From NCBI RefSeq assembly GCF_000987955.1, contig NZ_LAZU01000025.1, forward strand, positions 1-64,000: 64,000 nucleotides of DNA, given 5' to 3'. A program made the position numbers and the translations under genes. Under the pieces are notes generated by a model that was not told where the DNA came from, did no database searches, and saw only the letters and a program-made list of their open reading frames with translations. Shown here in pieces: positions 1-9,003 of the stretch (position 1 is its first letter; the number at the start of each line of letters is the position of its first letter). Source of the DNA: Paenibacillus sp. DMB20 (GTDB lineage Bacteria > Bacillota > Bacilli > Paenibacillales > Paenibacillaceae).

Positions 1-129
1 CTACGCGAGCCCGCCTCCTCCACCACCGCCGCCCAAAGCATCCGGCGGGGGCAAGGCGCGGCCGCGGAAGAGCAGGGCGGTTCTGCGATGGACCGCCTGC
101 TGAAAGCCAAAAACCGCGGCTCGCGCTAA
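1..129 (+). CDS. 3' end of an unidentified gene (partial)
   Basis: An open frame enters from the left edge and stops at TAA 127-129, giving 42 residues. The visible part is rich in Ala, Arg, Ser and Gly and ends in a basic tail (MDRLLKAKNRGSR). It looks like the low-complexity C-terminus of a larger protein. No domain is visible, so I assign no function. A strong intrinsic terminator follows at 183-230, which agrees with a real gene end here. Confidence 0.45.
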   Translation, partial: LREPASSTTAAQSIRRGQGAAAEEQGGSAMDRLLKAKNRGSR

Positions 130-182
130 AGAGAGTTAATGCTTAAACATGCCATCGTATTATGAAAGCTCATCCATACTTG

Positions 183-230
183 ACGCTCCCGTCCCTGGTT
201 TTAACCACCTAGGGGACGCGAGCGTTTTTT
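183..230 (+). terminator. Rho-independent terminator
   Basis: The arms ACGCTC and GAGCGT pair, followed by an inner CGTCCC/GGGACG stem, and TTTTTT comes directly after. It closes the gene that ends at 129. Confidence 0.85.
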
Positions 231-265
231 ATTGCCGCAGGCTCGGTAGAGATGAGTCTTTTTTA

Positions 266-312
266 CGAGATAAGAAAGTATAAGCTTCGAAAGACTCGGC
301 TTCCTTATCTCG
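266..312. repeat. Intergenic hairpin repeat, copy 1
   Basis: Arms CGAGATAAG (266-274) and CTTATCTCG (304-312) enclose a conserved core AAAGTATAAGCTTC. The same core recurs near 8250 and 25230 with a different but still self-complementary outer stem. The 260 bases around it hold no gene. Confidence 0.65.
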
Positions 313-497
313 CAAGAAAAACTTCCGCTAAATGCGGTCTGTCTTCAGTGAAAGTACGTCGATAGACGTTTTTCTTATGTATCATCCGTCTCCATAAAAG
401 GGAAACGATTTTGGATGCGCAACGAGGCCCTTTTTACACCTCCTATGGATAAGAAAGTAAATTCGTCTGGAAATGACAATAATTTAAGATATTAACT

Positions 498-526
498 TTG
501 TGAATATTAAAATTTAGGAGTACACT
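498..526 (+). promoter_or_regulatory. Putative sigma-A promoter of bdhA
   Basis: TTGTGA (498-503) and TACACT (521-526) are 17 bases apart, about 50 bases upstream of the bdhA start at 575. The TTGTGAA also resembles half of a Rex operator, but no second half is visible, so redox control is not supported. Confidence 0.45.
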
Positions 527-574
527 AGATATGCAATTAAACGGATTACAATTTTACTGGGAGATGAGTTTGCG

Positions 575-1621
575 ATGAAAGCTTTAAGATGGCATGGTGT
601 CAAAGACCTGAGATTGGAAAACATCGAGGAACCTAAGCCGGCAAAAGGCGAAGTTAAAATAAAAGTGGAATGGTGCGGCATTTGCGGCAGCGACCTGCAT
701 GAGTACACGGCAGGGCCGATATTTATCCCTCTTGAACCCCATCCGCTCAGCGGAGACAAAGCCCCGATCACAATGGGGCATGAATTTTCCGGACAAGTGG
801 TGGAAGTTGGAGAAGGCGTGACCCGCGCGGCGGTGGGAGACCGCGTGGTCGTGGAACCGATCTACTCCTGCGGAACCTGCGAGGCCTGCAAACAGGGCAA
901 ATACAACCTTTGCGATAAAATGGGCTTCTACGGGCTTGCCGGCGGGGGCGGCGGTTTCTCCGAGTATGCGGCCGTACCGGAAGCGATGATTCACAAAATC
1001 CCTGAATCGGTATCCTTCGAGCAGGGCGCGCTGGTTGAACCTTCCGCGGTGGCGCTGCATGCGGTACGCTCCAGCAAACTGAAAGTCGGAGACAAAGCGG
1101 CCGTGTTCGGCACGGGGCCGATCGGCCTGCTCGTCATTGAAGCGTTAAGAGCATCGGGCGCATCTGAAATCTATGCGGTCGAGCTTTCGGAAGAACGGAA
1201 ACAGAAAGCGGCCGAACTGGGTGCCATCGTAATCGACCCGAAACAATACGATGCGGTTGAAGAAATTCATAAACGCACGCAGGGCGGGGTAGACGTTGCC
1301 TTTGAGGTTACCGGGGTTCCTCCGGTGCTGACCCAGGCGATCAACTCGACCAGAATCGGCGGCGAAACGATGATTGTCAGCATTTTCGAGAAGGAAGCTT
1401 CGATTCATCCGCAAAATATCGTCCTGAAAGAACGCACCGTGACCGGGATTATCGGCTACCGTGACGTTTTCCCGGCGGTCATCAGCCTGATGGCGCAGGG
1501 GTACTTCCAGGCCGACAAACTCGTTACCAAAAGAATCAAGCTGGATCAGGCCGTTGACGAAGGCTTTGAAGGGCTTCTCAAAGAGAGAAACCAGGTTAAA
1601 ATCCTCGTGAAAGCCGAGTAA
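575..1621 (+). CDS. bdhA: (R,R)-butanediol dehydrogenase-like Zn alcohol dehydrogenase
   Basis: Medium-chain dehydrogenase of 348 aa, predicted to interconvert acetoin and 2,3-butanediol with NAD(H) in the cytoplasm. The catalytic zinc region CGICGSD is at residues 34-40 and GHE at 68-70. Four structural zinc cysteines lie at 99, 102, 105 and 113. The Rossmann motif GTGPIG is near residue 178. Length and motifs fit the BdhA/YdjL group well, although sorbitol or threonine dehydrogenases are close relatives. The start follows GGGAG about ten bases upstream. It is transcribed alone, with a promoter at 498-526 and a perfect terminator at 1637-1670. Confidence 0.88.
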   Translation: MKALRWHGVKDLRLENIEEPKPAKGEVKIKVEWCGICGSDLHEYTAGPIFIPLEPHPLSGDKAPITMGHEFSGQVVEVGEGVTRAAVGDRVVVEPIYSCGTCEACKQGKYNLCDKMGFYGLAGGGGGFSEYAAVPEAMIHKIPESVSFEQGALVEPSAVALHAVRSSKLKVGDKAAVFGTGPIGLLVIEALRASGASEIYAVELSEERKQKAAELGAIVIDPKQYDAVEEIHKRTQGGVDVAFEVTGVPPVLTQAINSTRIGGETMIVSIFEKEASIHPQNIVLKERTVTGIIGYRDVFPAVISLMAQGYFQADKLVTKRIKLDQAVDEGFEGLLKERNQVKILVKAE

Positions 1622-1636
1622 TGACGCAATGATACG

Positions 1637-1670
1637 AAACCGGAATCCCGATCGGGATTCCGGTTTTTTT
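1637..1670 (+). terminator. Rho-independent terminator of bdhA
   Basis: A perfect inverted repeat (AACCGGAATCCC pairing with GGGATTCCGGTT) runs into seven T residues. Confidence 0.9.
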
Positions 1671-1989
1671 GGATGCAAGGAATCGTAACCCCGTAATCCT
1701 TATCGTCCGAGCAGGAGTCACCTTCCAAAAGGTTAATACGGCTTATTCCATGCTTCAAACGTTGTTTATCCGGTTATAACCGATCCATGATGGGACATAA
1801 TGCATATGGGATGCGAGAGGCCAAAAAGAGGGAATGATAAATTCGCATATGGAAATGAAACGCCGCAGGTGATACAATAAGAGTCAAAATGATATTCTCA
1901 ACATTCCTAACTGCCTTTCAGCCTTGTAACCAGGGCAGACGACAACGGAACAAGCTTGCATTTAGCACCGTATTTGAGGAGGACGAATC
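1671..1989. other. Intergenic region before tkt
   Basis: About 320 bases without a credible gene. A TACAAT at 1873-1878 could be a -10 box for tkt, but no good -35 sits 17 bases upstream. The strong AGGAGG of tkt lies at the right end. I see nothing else in it. Confidence 0.4.
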
Positions 1990-4005
1990 ATGACAACCAA
2001 TCAGACGATTGACAACCTGTCCATTGCTACCATCCGGACATTGGCCATCGATGCCATCGAAAAGGCAAAATCCGGACATCCCGGCATGCCGATGGGGTCC
2101 GCGCCAATGGGATACCAGCTGTTTGCCAAAACGATGAATCATAATCCCGACCAGCCTTCCTGGATCAACCGCGACCGCTTTGTATTGTCGGCCGGACACG
2201 GCTCGATGCTGCTGTACAGCCTGCTTCACCTGAGCGGATACGATGTATCGATGGACGATCTGAAGCAGTTCCGCCAATGGGGCAGCAAGACCCCGGGACA
2301 TCCGGAATTCGGCCATACCGCCGGTGTTGACGCAACGACCGGTCCTTTGGGACAAGGGGTTAGCATGGCTGTCGGCATGGCAATGGCTGAGGCTCATATG
2401 GGTGCTGTATACAATAAAGACGATTTTAAAGTCGTGGACCATTATACTTACGCCATTTGCGGCGACGGCGACTTGATGGAAGGCGTTTCGGCGGAGGCCG
2501 CTTCCCTGGCCGGACATTTGAAGCTGGGCAAGCTGATTATGCTGTATGACTCCAATGACATTTCGCTGGACGGCGAGTTGAGCCTTGCATTCTCCGAAAA
2601 CGTGGCGAAGCGTTTTGAAGCGTATGGTTGGCAGGTACTGCGCGTTGAAGACGGAAATGACCTTCCCGCCATCGAAAAGGCGATTGCCGAAGCGCAAGGA
2701 GACACCAACCGTCCGACCTTGATCGAAGTGAAAACGATCATCGGTTACGGAAGCCCGAACAAGCAGGGCAAGGGCGGCCATGGCGGTACGCACGGTTCCC
2801 CGCTGGGAGCCGAGGAAGCCAAGCTGACCAAGGAATTTTACAAATGGGTATACGAAGAAGATTTCTATGTGCCTGAAGAAGTTCGCGAGCACTTTGCTCA
2901 AGCGAAAGATCGCGGCATCGCGGCTTATAAAGCCTGGGAAGAGCAGTTCGCCAAATACAAAGCGGCCTATCCGGAGCTGGCGGCACAGTTTGAAGCTGCC
3001 GTTGCCGGCAAGCTGGCTGAAGGTTGGGACAAAGACCTGCCGAAATACAGCACCGAAGACAAAGCGGTTTCTACCCGCGTCGCTTCCGGTAAAGCATTGA
3101 ACGGTCTGACTGCCGGCGTGCCTCAGCTTCTGGGCGGATCTGCCGACCTGGAAAGCTCCACGATGACGCATCTCAACGATCTGGCATCCTTTACGCCTGA
3201 CAGCTATGAGGGCCGCAACGTGTACTACGGTGTACGCGAGTTTGCCATGGCAGCCGCGAATAACGGTATCGCCCTGCACGGCGGTCTGAAAGTATTCGGA
3301 GGTACCTTCTTCGTATTCACCGATTACCTGCGTCCGGCTGTTCGTCTGGCCTCTCTCATGAAGCTGCCGGTAACGTACGTATTGACGCATGACAGTATTG
3401 CGGTAGGCGAAGACGGTCCTACTCACGAGCCGATCGAGCAGTTGGCTTCCCTGCGCATCATTCCTGGCCTGACCGTCATCCGTCCTGCCGACGCCAACGA
3501 AACCTCCGCTGCCTGGGCATATGCCATGGAGAATCAGGATCGTCCGGTAGCGCTTGTGTTGACGCGCCAGAACCTGCCAATCCTGGCCGGAACGGTGGAT
3601 AACGCCCGTGAAGGCATCAAACGCGGTGCTTACGTTGTTGCCGACGCGAAGGAAGGCAAAGCACAGGCACAAATTATCGCAACCGGCTCCGAGGTTCAGC
3701 TTGCGGTTAAGGCCCAGGAAGCTTTGGCCCAAGAAGGCATCCATGTGCGCGTCATCAGCATGCCAAGCTGGGATCTGTTCGACCAGCAGGATAAAGCTTA
3801 TAAGGATTCCGTCCTGCTTCCGGACGTCAAAGCACGCCTTGCCGTGGAAATGGCTCATCCGTTTGGGTGGGAGCGTTATGTCGGCGATCAAGGCGATATT
3901 TTGGGCATTTCCACGTTCGGCGCTTCCGCGCCCGGCGACCGCGTCGTTGCGGAATACGGATTTACCGTTGAAAATGTGGTCAGCCGCGTGAAGGCGCTGC
4001 TTTAA
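1990..4005 (+). CDS. tkt: Transketolase
   Basis: Full-length thiamine-diphosphate enzyme of 671 aa that transfers two-carbon ketol units in the non-oxidative pentose phosphate pathway. The TPP/Mg motif GDGDLMEG starts near residue 158. The central pyrimidine-binding domain holds the probable catalytic Glu in [18 protein letters not shown] (about residue 417), and EDGPTHEP lies near residue 474. The C-terminal transketolase domain begins near residue 540. The start ATG follows TGAGGAGG with good spacing. A long open frame on the opposite strand is only a by-product of the codon bias of this gene. Confidence 0.97.
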   Translation: MTTNQTIDNLSIATIRTLAIDAIEKAKSGHPGMPMGSAPMGYQLFAKTMNHNPDQPSWINRDRFVLSAGHGSMLLYSLLHLSGYDVSMDDLKQFRQWGSKTPGHPEFGHTAGVDATTGPLGQGVSMAVGMAMAEAHMGAVYNKDDFKVVDHYTYAICGDGDLMEGVSAEAASLAGHLKLGKLIMLYDSNDISLDGELSLAFSENVAKRFEAYGWQVLRVEDGNDLPAIEKAIAEAQGDTNRPTLIEVKTIIGYGSPNKQGKGGHGGTHGSPLGAEEAKLTKEFYKWVYEEDFYVPEEVREHFAQAKDRGIAAYKAWEEQFAKYKAAYPELAAQFEAAVAGKLAEGWDKDLPKYSTEDKAVSTRVASGKALNGLTAGVPQLLGGSADLESSTMTHLNDLASFTPDSYEGRNVYYGVREFAMAAANNGIALHGGLKVFGGTFFVFTDYLRPAVRLASLMKLPVTYVLTHDSIAVGEDGPTHEPIEQLASLRIIPGLTVIRPADANETSAAWAYAMENQDRPVALVLTRQNLPILAGTVDNAREGIKRGAYVVADAKEGKAQAQIIATGSEVQLAVKAQEALAQEGIHVRVISMPSWDLFDQQDKAYKDSVLLPDVKARLAVEMAHPFGWERYVGDQGDILGISTFGASAPGDRVVAEYGFTVENVVSRVKALL

Positions 4006-4041
4006 TCACCATAGGCGTCTTCAACGTCCTGATGAATAGAT

Positions 4042-4071
4042 ATCGGCACCCGCAATATTGCGGGTGCCGAT
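4042..4071 (+). terminator. Hairpin after tkt, likely terminator
   Basis: Perfect inverted repeat ATCGGCACCCGCAAT/ATTGCGGGTGCCGAT. It is followed by CTATATATA rather than a T run, so termination may be weak. Confidence 0.55.
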
Positions 4072-4108
4072 CTATATATACATATGACTGAAAGGAGAGA
4101 AGAGGTCC

Positions 4109-4428
4109 ATGTCACAGTTCAGCAATGCGGTTATCCAGAAAGAGGCAAACATTTATTATGAAGGCCAGGTCACCAGCGTACGGTTATTTTGGAGGATGGC
4201 CGAAAAGTAACCTTGGGCATCATGCTGCCGGGCAGTTACGAATTCGGTACGGACGGCCCGGAAATTATGGAGATCCTGTCAGGGGATCTAAAGGTACTGC
4301 TGCCGGGGGAACAGGAGTGGCGCGAGATTCAGGGGAAAGCGACATTTAACGTGCCGGCGAACTCTTCGTTTAAGCTGGAAATCCGGAAGGTTACGGACTA
4401 CTGCTGCTCTTATCCGTCCGAGCTGTAA
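4109..4428 (+). CDS. ppnP: Pyrimidine/purine nucleoside phosphorylase PpnP (frameshifted)
   Basis: Cupin-like small protein of the DUF1255/PpnP (YaiE) family, which phosphorolyses nucleosides to free bases and ribose-1-phosphate. The start ATG 4109 follows AAAGGAGAGAAGAGG. The first frame reads MSQFSNAVIQKEANIYYEG and then ends early. The rest (EDGRKVTLGIMLPGSYEFG to CCSYPSEL) continues in the next frame from about 4177. Restoring one base near 4177 (AGC-CGT) gives a continuous family-length protein of about 106 aa. The loss may be a sequencing error or a real mutation. It sits just downstream of tkt and its hairpin. Confidence 0.75.
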
Positions 4429-4536
4429 GCCTGGTGGCGCCCCTGGAGGCTCGGATGTTGCAGCCGCCGCCAGGGCCATAACGGACGGCAGGCGGGTTCA
4501 GAGGAAGCAGCGCGTTCATAAGAAAAACGTCTAATC

Positions 4537-4573
4537 CGAGAAAACGGGCTCCAAGGCAAAGCCCTGAGCCCGC
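4537..4573 (-). terminator. Terminator of the minus-strand stalk-domain gene
   Basis: GGGCTC (4546-4551) pairs with GAGCCC (4566-4571). An A run on the plus strand side gives the U tract for the gene ending at 4584. Confidence 0.6.
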
Positions 4574-4583
4574 TAATCCTTTG

Positions 4584-5528
4584 CTATTTTGTGCCCGATT
4601 CCTCCGGAATCTCGACGATGACGCCTTGATAGGACGGGCTTTGATTGTCCAGTTCGGCAAAGCCGCCGGAAATCTCGCCCTTGCCGTTCAGCAAACGGTA
4701 GGTAGTAACGCCGACCGGATACCGGAATTTGAATTCGGCCACGGTCCAGCCGTTGACGTCAGGCTGTTTGCCGATTTCTTTCACGAAGTGGTGCGAAAGG
4801 AAAAATATGCCGCTTTTCGCATTCTTTCCTTTGGCGTAATCCAGCTTGGCCTGCCACTTCAGTTCCACGATGTTGTTGCGAATCTCATAATAACTGGCCA
4901 GATCGTTGTCGACTTCAAAGTACTTGTCCGCCTTGCCTTTCGGGAAATAGTAGTTTACGCCCTGCATCTCCATATAAGTCATCTCGGGAGACGGCTTGGG
5001 GATCGAGGAGATTATAGGAACTTGCAGCGCTGCATTGCGTGCCGTTGTCAGATTGCCGCTCTTCAGATCGGCGATCACCTTGGCATCGGGCTTGGCGATA
5101 TAAGCCGTTTTGGCGGGACCGTTCCAATAAATCTTGGCTCCGAAGGCTTCGGATACGGCTCGAAGCGGCATCATGGTTTTTCCTTTGTAAAGGAAAGGAG
5201 CGACGGGTAAAGTCGTCTTCTTGTCATTGATCTGCAGCGTCTTACTTCCGATCGTCAAAACCGCTTGGGTTCCTTTCGTGCTAATGGTCACCTGCTGGTT
5301 GGCTTTGTCGTACCGGAAACTATAGCTGCCCAGGTTTTTGAGGTCGGTTAGGGTGACAAACGTGTTCCCTTCCCGGATCAAGACACTTCCGTACGCTTTT
5401 CCGCTGTTAATGTAAGCGGAAGGGCCGGAATCCGGCGCAGCCTGTGCCGAAGGCGGAGCAAGCACTGGGGACAGGAAGGCTGCAATAAGGGCAGCGGTTG
5501 TCCATGTCTTCAAACTTCTCTTGTTCAT
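4584..5528 (-). CDS. Secreted copper-amine-oxidase N-terminal (stalk) domain protein
   Basis: A protein of 314 aa with a Sec signal peptide (residues 1-30, ending in PPSAQAA). It is followed by a copper amine oxidase N-terminal-like stalk domain of about 110 residues containing KTMMPLRAVSEAFGAKIYWN, the signature seen in many Paenibacillus surface proteins. The C-terminal half (FFLSHHFVKEIGKQPDVNGW onward) is unassigned. No amine oxidase catalytic domain is present, so this is not an enzyme of that class. It is probably exported to the cell surface. The start follows AAGGGAGGAA. It is transcribed alone, with a terminator at 4537-4573. Confidence 0.75.
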   Translation of the reverse strand: MNKRSLKTWTTAALIAAFLSPVLAPPSAQAAPDSGPSAYINSGKAYGSVLIREGNTFVTLTDLKNLGSYSFRYDKANQQVTISTKGTQAVLTIGSKTLQINDKKTTLPVAPFLYKGKTMMPLRAVSEAFGAKIYWNGPAKTAYIAKPDAKVIADLKSGNLTTARNAALQVPIISSIPKPSPEMTYMEMQGVNYYFPKGKADKYFEVDNDLASYYEIRNNIVELKWQAKLDYAKGKNAKSGIFFLSHHFVKEIGKQPDVNGWTVAEFKFRYPVGVTTYRLLNGKGEISGGFAELDNQSPSYQGVIVEIPEESGTK

Positions 5529-5610
5529 GTTAGGAAATTCCTCCCTTCAGGTTAATTAACGTCATGAATCCCAAAAGGTTGCGAAAATGGCCTGAACGCG
5601 AAAACGAAAA

Positions 5611-5673
5611 AGCCTGGCCAACCGGTCTCTATCCGCAGGAAAAGGGATGGATAGATTACCCGGCGGGCAGGCT
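5611..5673 (-). terminator. Long hairpin, probable terminator of the dehydrogenase gene
   Basis: Nested pairings AGCCTG/CAGGCT and TCTATCC/GGATAGA enclose a short loop. On the minus strand the stem runs into TTTTTCG. Confidence 0.55.
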
Positions 5674-5688
5674 CTCATGACAAAGAAA

Positions 5689-6585
5689 TTACAGCTGTTT
5701 GCCGCCGATCGTCTGGCCGATCCAGGCTTCGTAACACTTCACGACGGAGGAGAGATCCTCTTCGCCATAGCCTTCGCTGGCACCGGCCTGGAACAGGCTT
5801 TTGGCCAGATTCAGCATCGGTGAAGGCATGCCGATTCCGTCGGTAAGGGAAGAAGCCAGCTTTAAGTCCTTCAGCATCAGGGCAAGCGAAAATTGGTTGC
5901 TGAAATCGCCGTCGATGATTTTGCGTCCCTTCAAATCGGCAGCTTTGCTGCCGGCGGAACCGAGCTGGACCAGCTCAAGGAAGCTGTGTGCCGGAATGCC
6001 GGACTTGGCGGCAATGGCAAAGCCTTCGGCAAGCGCGAGGTTATTGATGCCGACCACGGTGTTGTGGGCAAGCTTGGCCACGGCGCCGCTGCCATTCGGG
6101 CCCATGGGGATTACTTTTTTGCCTAGGGTGTCGAACACGTCGGCATGGGCTTCGATCACAGCCTGATCGCCCCCAACCATGAAGACAAGCGTGCCGTCAA
6201 TGGCGGCCGGCTTGCTGCCCGTTACGGGAGCGTCAAGGAAGGAAGCGCCTTTGCCGGATACCTCGGCCGCGATTTCCTTAACGAGGGCAGGAGAGATCGT
6301 GCTGCAGTCAATGACGGTCATGCTGGCCGTCAGCGAAGCGAGGACGCCGTTCTCGCCATAGAACACGTCGCGCACGGAGTCGTCATTGCTGACCATGGTG
6401 ATGACGACATCCGCTCCTTCGGCGGCTTCCCGCGGGGTGGATGCGGTTGAGGCACCCTGCTCCGCCAGCGGGCGGCATTTTTCTTCCGTACGGTTGTATA
6501 CCGTCACATCGTAATTTTGTTTAAGCAGATTGGAGGCCATGGGAGCTCCCATCGTGCCTAGACCGATAAATCCGATTTTTTTCAT
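5689..6585 (-). CDS. 3-hydroxyisobutyrate dehydrogenase family NAD(P)-dependent oxidoreductase
   Basis: A beta-hydroxyacid dehydrogenase of 298 aa. It opens with the Rossmann motif GFIGLGTMGAPMASNL at residues 5-20, has the substrate-binding FLDAPVTGSKPAA segment near residue 120, and the catalytic-lysine region KLAHNTVVGINNLALAEG near residue 170. Substrates in this family include 3-hydroxyisobutyrate, tartronate semialdehyde and glyoxylate; the sequence does not decide which. The frame is open upstream to 6711, but ATG 6585 is chosen because GAAGGTGAT precedes it and the Rossmann fold starts right there. No pathway partner lies next to it. Confidence 0.85.
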   Translation of the reverse strand: MKKIGFIGLGTMGAPMASNLLKQNYDVTVYNRTEEKCRPLAEQGASTASTPREAAEGADVVITMVSNDDSVRDVFYGENGVLASLTASMTVIDCSTISPALVKEIAAEVSGKGASFLDAPVTGSKPAAIDGTLVFMVGGDQAVIEAHADVFDTLGKKVIPMGPNGSGAVAKLAHNTVVGINNLALAEGFAIAAKSGIPAHSFLELVQLGSAGSKAADLKGRKIIDGDFSNQFSLALMLKDLKLASSLTDGIGMPSPMLNLAKSLFQAGASEGYGEEDLSSVVKCYEAWIGQTIGGKQL

Positions 6586-6725
6586 GGATATCACCTTCAA
6601 ATATGTTATTTCGCCGAACGCTTTCATCCTGCCATCCGCCTGCCGTTTATTATACACCCCCGAGCGGCTGACGGACAGGCGATTTATGCACTTTCGGCGG
6701 AAGCTTGACACTTGCGGTCACAAAC

Positions 6726-6754
6726 TTGAACCCGTCCCTAAATTAAAGTATCCT
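6726..6754 (+). promoter_or_regulatory. Putative sigma-A promoter of pgi
   Basis: TTGAAC (6726-6731) and TATCCT (6749-6754) are spaced by 17 bases and lie 55 bases before the pgi start. Confidence 0.4.
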
Positions 6755-6808
6755 ACTTATGAATGTTGACTCTCTCTACAATTAAGATAAAACAGGAGGC
6801 TGTAAACG

Positions 6809-8163
6809 ATGTCGAAAAAAATTAAATTTGACTACAGCAAGGCCCTTTCTTTCGTAAACCAGCATGAAATCGATTATTTCGCCGAACCGATCCGTACGGC
6901 GCACGATCAGTTACATAACCAAACCGGCGCGGGTTCCGATTACCTCGGCTGGATCGACCTTCCAACCCAATATGACAAAGAGGAATTTGCCCGCATTCAG
7001 AAGGCGGCCGCCAAAATCCAAAGCGATTCGGACGTCCTGATCGTCATCGGCATCGGCGGTTCTTATCTGGGAGCCCGGGCGGCGATCGAAATGCTGTCCC
7101 ACTCCTTTTACAACATTCTTCCGAAGGACAAGCGCAAGACGCCGGAGATTTATTTTGCGGGCAACAACATCAGTTCCACGTATGTGAGCCACCTGCTGCA
7201 GTTGATCGAAGGCAAAGACTTCTCCGTTAACGTCATCTCCAAATCCGGCACGACGACGGAGCCGGCGATCGCCTTCCGCATTTTCCGGGCGGAGCTGGAG
7301 AAGCGTTACGGCAAGGAAGAGGCTCGGAAGCGCATCTACGCAACCACCGATAAAGAAAAAGGCGCTTTGAAAAAGCTCGCCAACGAAGAAGGCTACGAAT
7401 CCTTCATCATTCCGGATGACGTGGGCGGCCGTTATTCCGTGTTGACCGCCGTAGGCTCTTGCCGATCGCTACGGCCGGAATCAACATCGAGGAAATGATG
7501 CAGGGCGCCGCGGACGCTTCGAAGGAATACAGCAGTCCGAACGTGGCCGAGAACGAAGCTTACCAGTATGCGGCCGTCCGCAATGCGCTGTACCGTAAAG
7601 GCAAAGCCATCGAAATTCTGGTCAATTACGAGCCGTCCCTTCACTTTGTTTCCGAATGGTGGAAGCAGCTTTACGGCGAGAGCGAGGGCAAGGACTATAA
7701 AGGCATTTATCCGGCGTCCGTTGATTTCTCCACGGATCTGCACTCCATGGGCCAATTCATCCAGGAAGGCAGCCGGAACATTTTTGAAACGGTGATTCAG
7801 GTGGAAAACGTGGCCAACCACATTACCATCGAGTCCGACCCGGACGATCTGGACGGCCTGAATTTCCTGACCGGCAAAACGCTTGACTTCGTTAACAAAA
7901 AAGCGTTCCAAGGCACCATGCTGGCGCACACGGACGGCCAGGTTCCCAACTTGATTGTTACAATTCCAGATTTCACTCCCTATTCGTTCGGATATCTGGT
8001 ATACTTTTTCGAAAAGGCCTGCGGAATCAGCGGTTATCTGTTGGGTGTGAACCCGTTTGACCAGCCGGGCGTAGAAGCGTACAAGAAAAATATGTTCGCT
8101 CTCCTCGGCAAGCCGGGTTACGAGAAAGAAAAAGCCGAGCTTGAAGCCAGACTTTCCGAATAA
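6809..8163 (+). CDS. pgi: Glucose-6-phosphate isomerase (frameshifted in this sequence)
   Basis: Glycolytic enzyme interconverting glucose-6-phosphate and fructose-6-phosphate. The SIS-fold motifs [12 protein letters not shown] (about residue 80), [10 protein letters not shown] (about 145) and [13 protein letters not shown] are in the first frame. [18 protein letters not shown], the active-site region [13 protein letters not shown] and the C-terminal [12 protein letters not shown] are in the second. Frames switch near 7456, where GGC-TCT-TGC should read GGC-CTC-TTG. Restoring one C gives a normal protein of about 452 aa. The start follows AGGAGG. Since pgi is a core gene and the rest is intact, a base-calling error is the likeliest cause. 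Confidence 0.93.
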
Positions 8164-8202
8164 CACCACTTGGACGAACAGAGAGACAGAGCAGCTGAAG
8201 GA

Positions 8203-8240
8203 AGCAGTTTCCCGGTATTTATGCCGGGGACTGCTTTTCT
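8203..8240 (+). terminator. Rho-independent terminator of pgi
   Basis: AGCAGT/ACTGCT and CCCGG/CCGGG stems are followed by TTTT. The intergenic repeat copy 2 begins in its T run. Confidence 0.8.
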
Positions 8241-8291
8241 TGAAATATAAGAAAGTCTAAGATTCGTTAGGCTTGATTTATATTTCATGAA
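8237..8291. repeat. Intergenic hairpin repeat, copy 2
   Basis: Arms TTCTTGAAATATAA (8237-8250) and TTATATTTCATGAA (8278-8291) pair at 13 of 14 positions around the core GAAAGTCTAAGATTC. It is homologous to the elements at 266-312 and 25221-25272. Confidence 0.7.
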
Positions 8292-8365
8292 GGACACGCC
8301 GTCTACCTTTCAAGAAAGGAAGACGCACTACTTTCTGCCTGGCCATAAGGGGTTGATATCGGCAT

Positions 8366-8998
8366 ATGCTGGAACGTTACAAAACGGTGCGGTCAGCGGG
8401 ATCCAAGGAAATTGTCATTAAAAAATCCAGGTTCATCGGCCATGTGATGCCGGTTGAAACCGAAGAGTCGGCCGTCGCATTTATCGAAGATATCAAGAAA
8501 AAGCATTGGAACGCAACGCATAACTGTTCCGCCTACATGATCGGGGAACGGGATGAGATCCAAAAGCAGTCCGACGACGGGGAACCCAGCGGAACGGCGG
8601 GGAAGCCGATTCTCGAGGTGATCCGCAACCAGGGACTCAAAAATGTGGCGATCGTGGTTACCCGTTATTTTGGAGGAATCATGCTGGGTGCGGGAGGCTT
8701 GATCCGAGCCTACACCGACGGGGCTGTGGCTGCCATTGAATCGGGGGATCCGATCACGCGCGTCCTTCACCGTGAAGTGTTTGTTGAGCTGGATTACACG
8801 TGGCTCGGCAAGGTGGAGAACGAACTGCGCAGTCGGAATACCCGGATGGGGGAAACGGCTTTTGCCGACAAGGTGACATTAACCTGTTTGCCTTTGGACG
8901 GGGAAAAGGATGGCTTTGTGGCATGGATGGTAGATTTGACGCAGGGTCAGTCCGTGATCACGGAGGGAGAGTCGCTTTATTTTATTGAAGGGGAATAA
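8366..8998 (+). CDS. yvyE: YigZ/YvyE (IMPACT) family protein
   Basis: A cytoplasmic protein of 210 aa in the UPF0029/IMPACT family. The N-terminal domain carries the family signature GEPSGTAGKPILEV near residues 71-84 and the TRYFGGIMLGAGGL segment near residue 100. A second, ferredoxin-like domain follows to the C-terminus. Relatives have been linked to translation control or nucleic-acid binding, but the reaction, if any, is unknown. The TetR-family gene begins six bases after its stop, so the two are probably co-transcribed. A GGGGTTGAT-type site precedes the ATG at modest quality. Confidence 0.85.
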   Translation: MLERYKTVRSAGSKEIVIKKSRFIGHVMPVETEESAVAFIEDIKKKHWNATHNCSAYMIGERDEIQKQSDDGEPSGTAGKPILEVIRNQGLKNVAIVVTRYFGGIMLGAGGLIRAYTDGAVAAIESGDPITRVLHREVFVELDYTWLGKVENELRSRNTRMGETAFADKVTLTCLPLDGEKDGFVAWMVDLTQGQSVITEGESLYFIEGE

Positions 8999-9003
8999 AT
9001 GAT

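Noticed and set aside
498..526. Rex operator before bdhA
   Set aside because: Only one half-site (TTGTGAA) is present; the expected symmetric TTCACAA half is missing.
1918..3891. Long open frame on the minus strand opposite transketolase
   Set aside because: It mirrors the codon bias of tkt, has no ribosome binding site and no recognisable domain. Similar antisense frames opposite the YesM/YesN-like genes, the binding protein and the radical SAM gene were dropped for the same reason.
4160..4200. Programmed frameshift in ppnP
   Set aside because: No slippery heptamer, downstream hairpin or Shine-Dalgarno stimulator is visible at the junction, and single-base losses occur elsewhere in the window.
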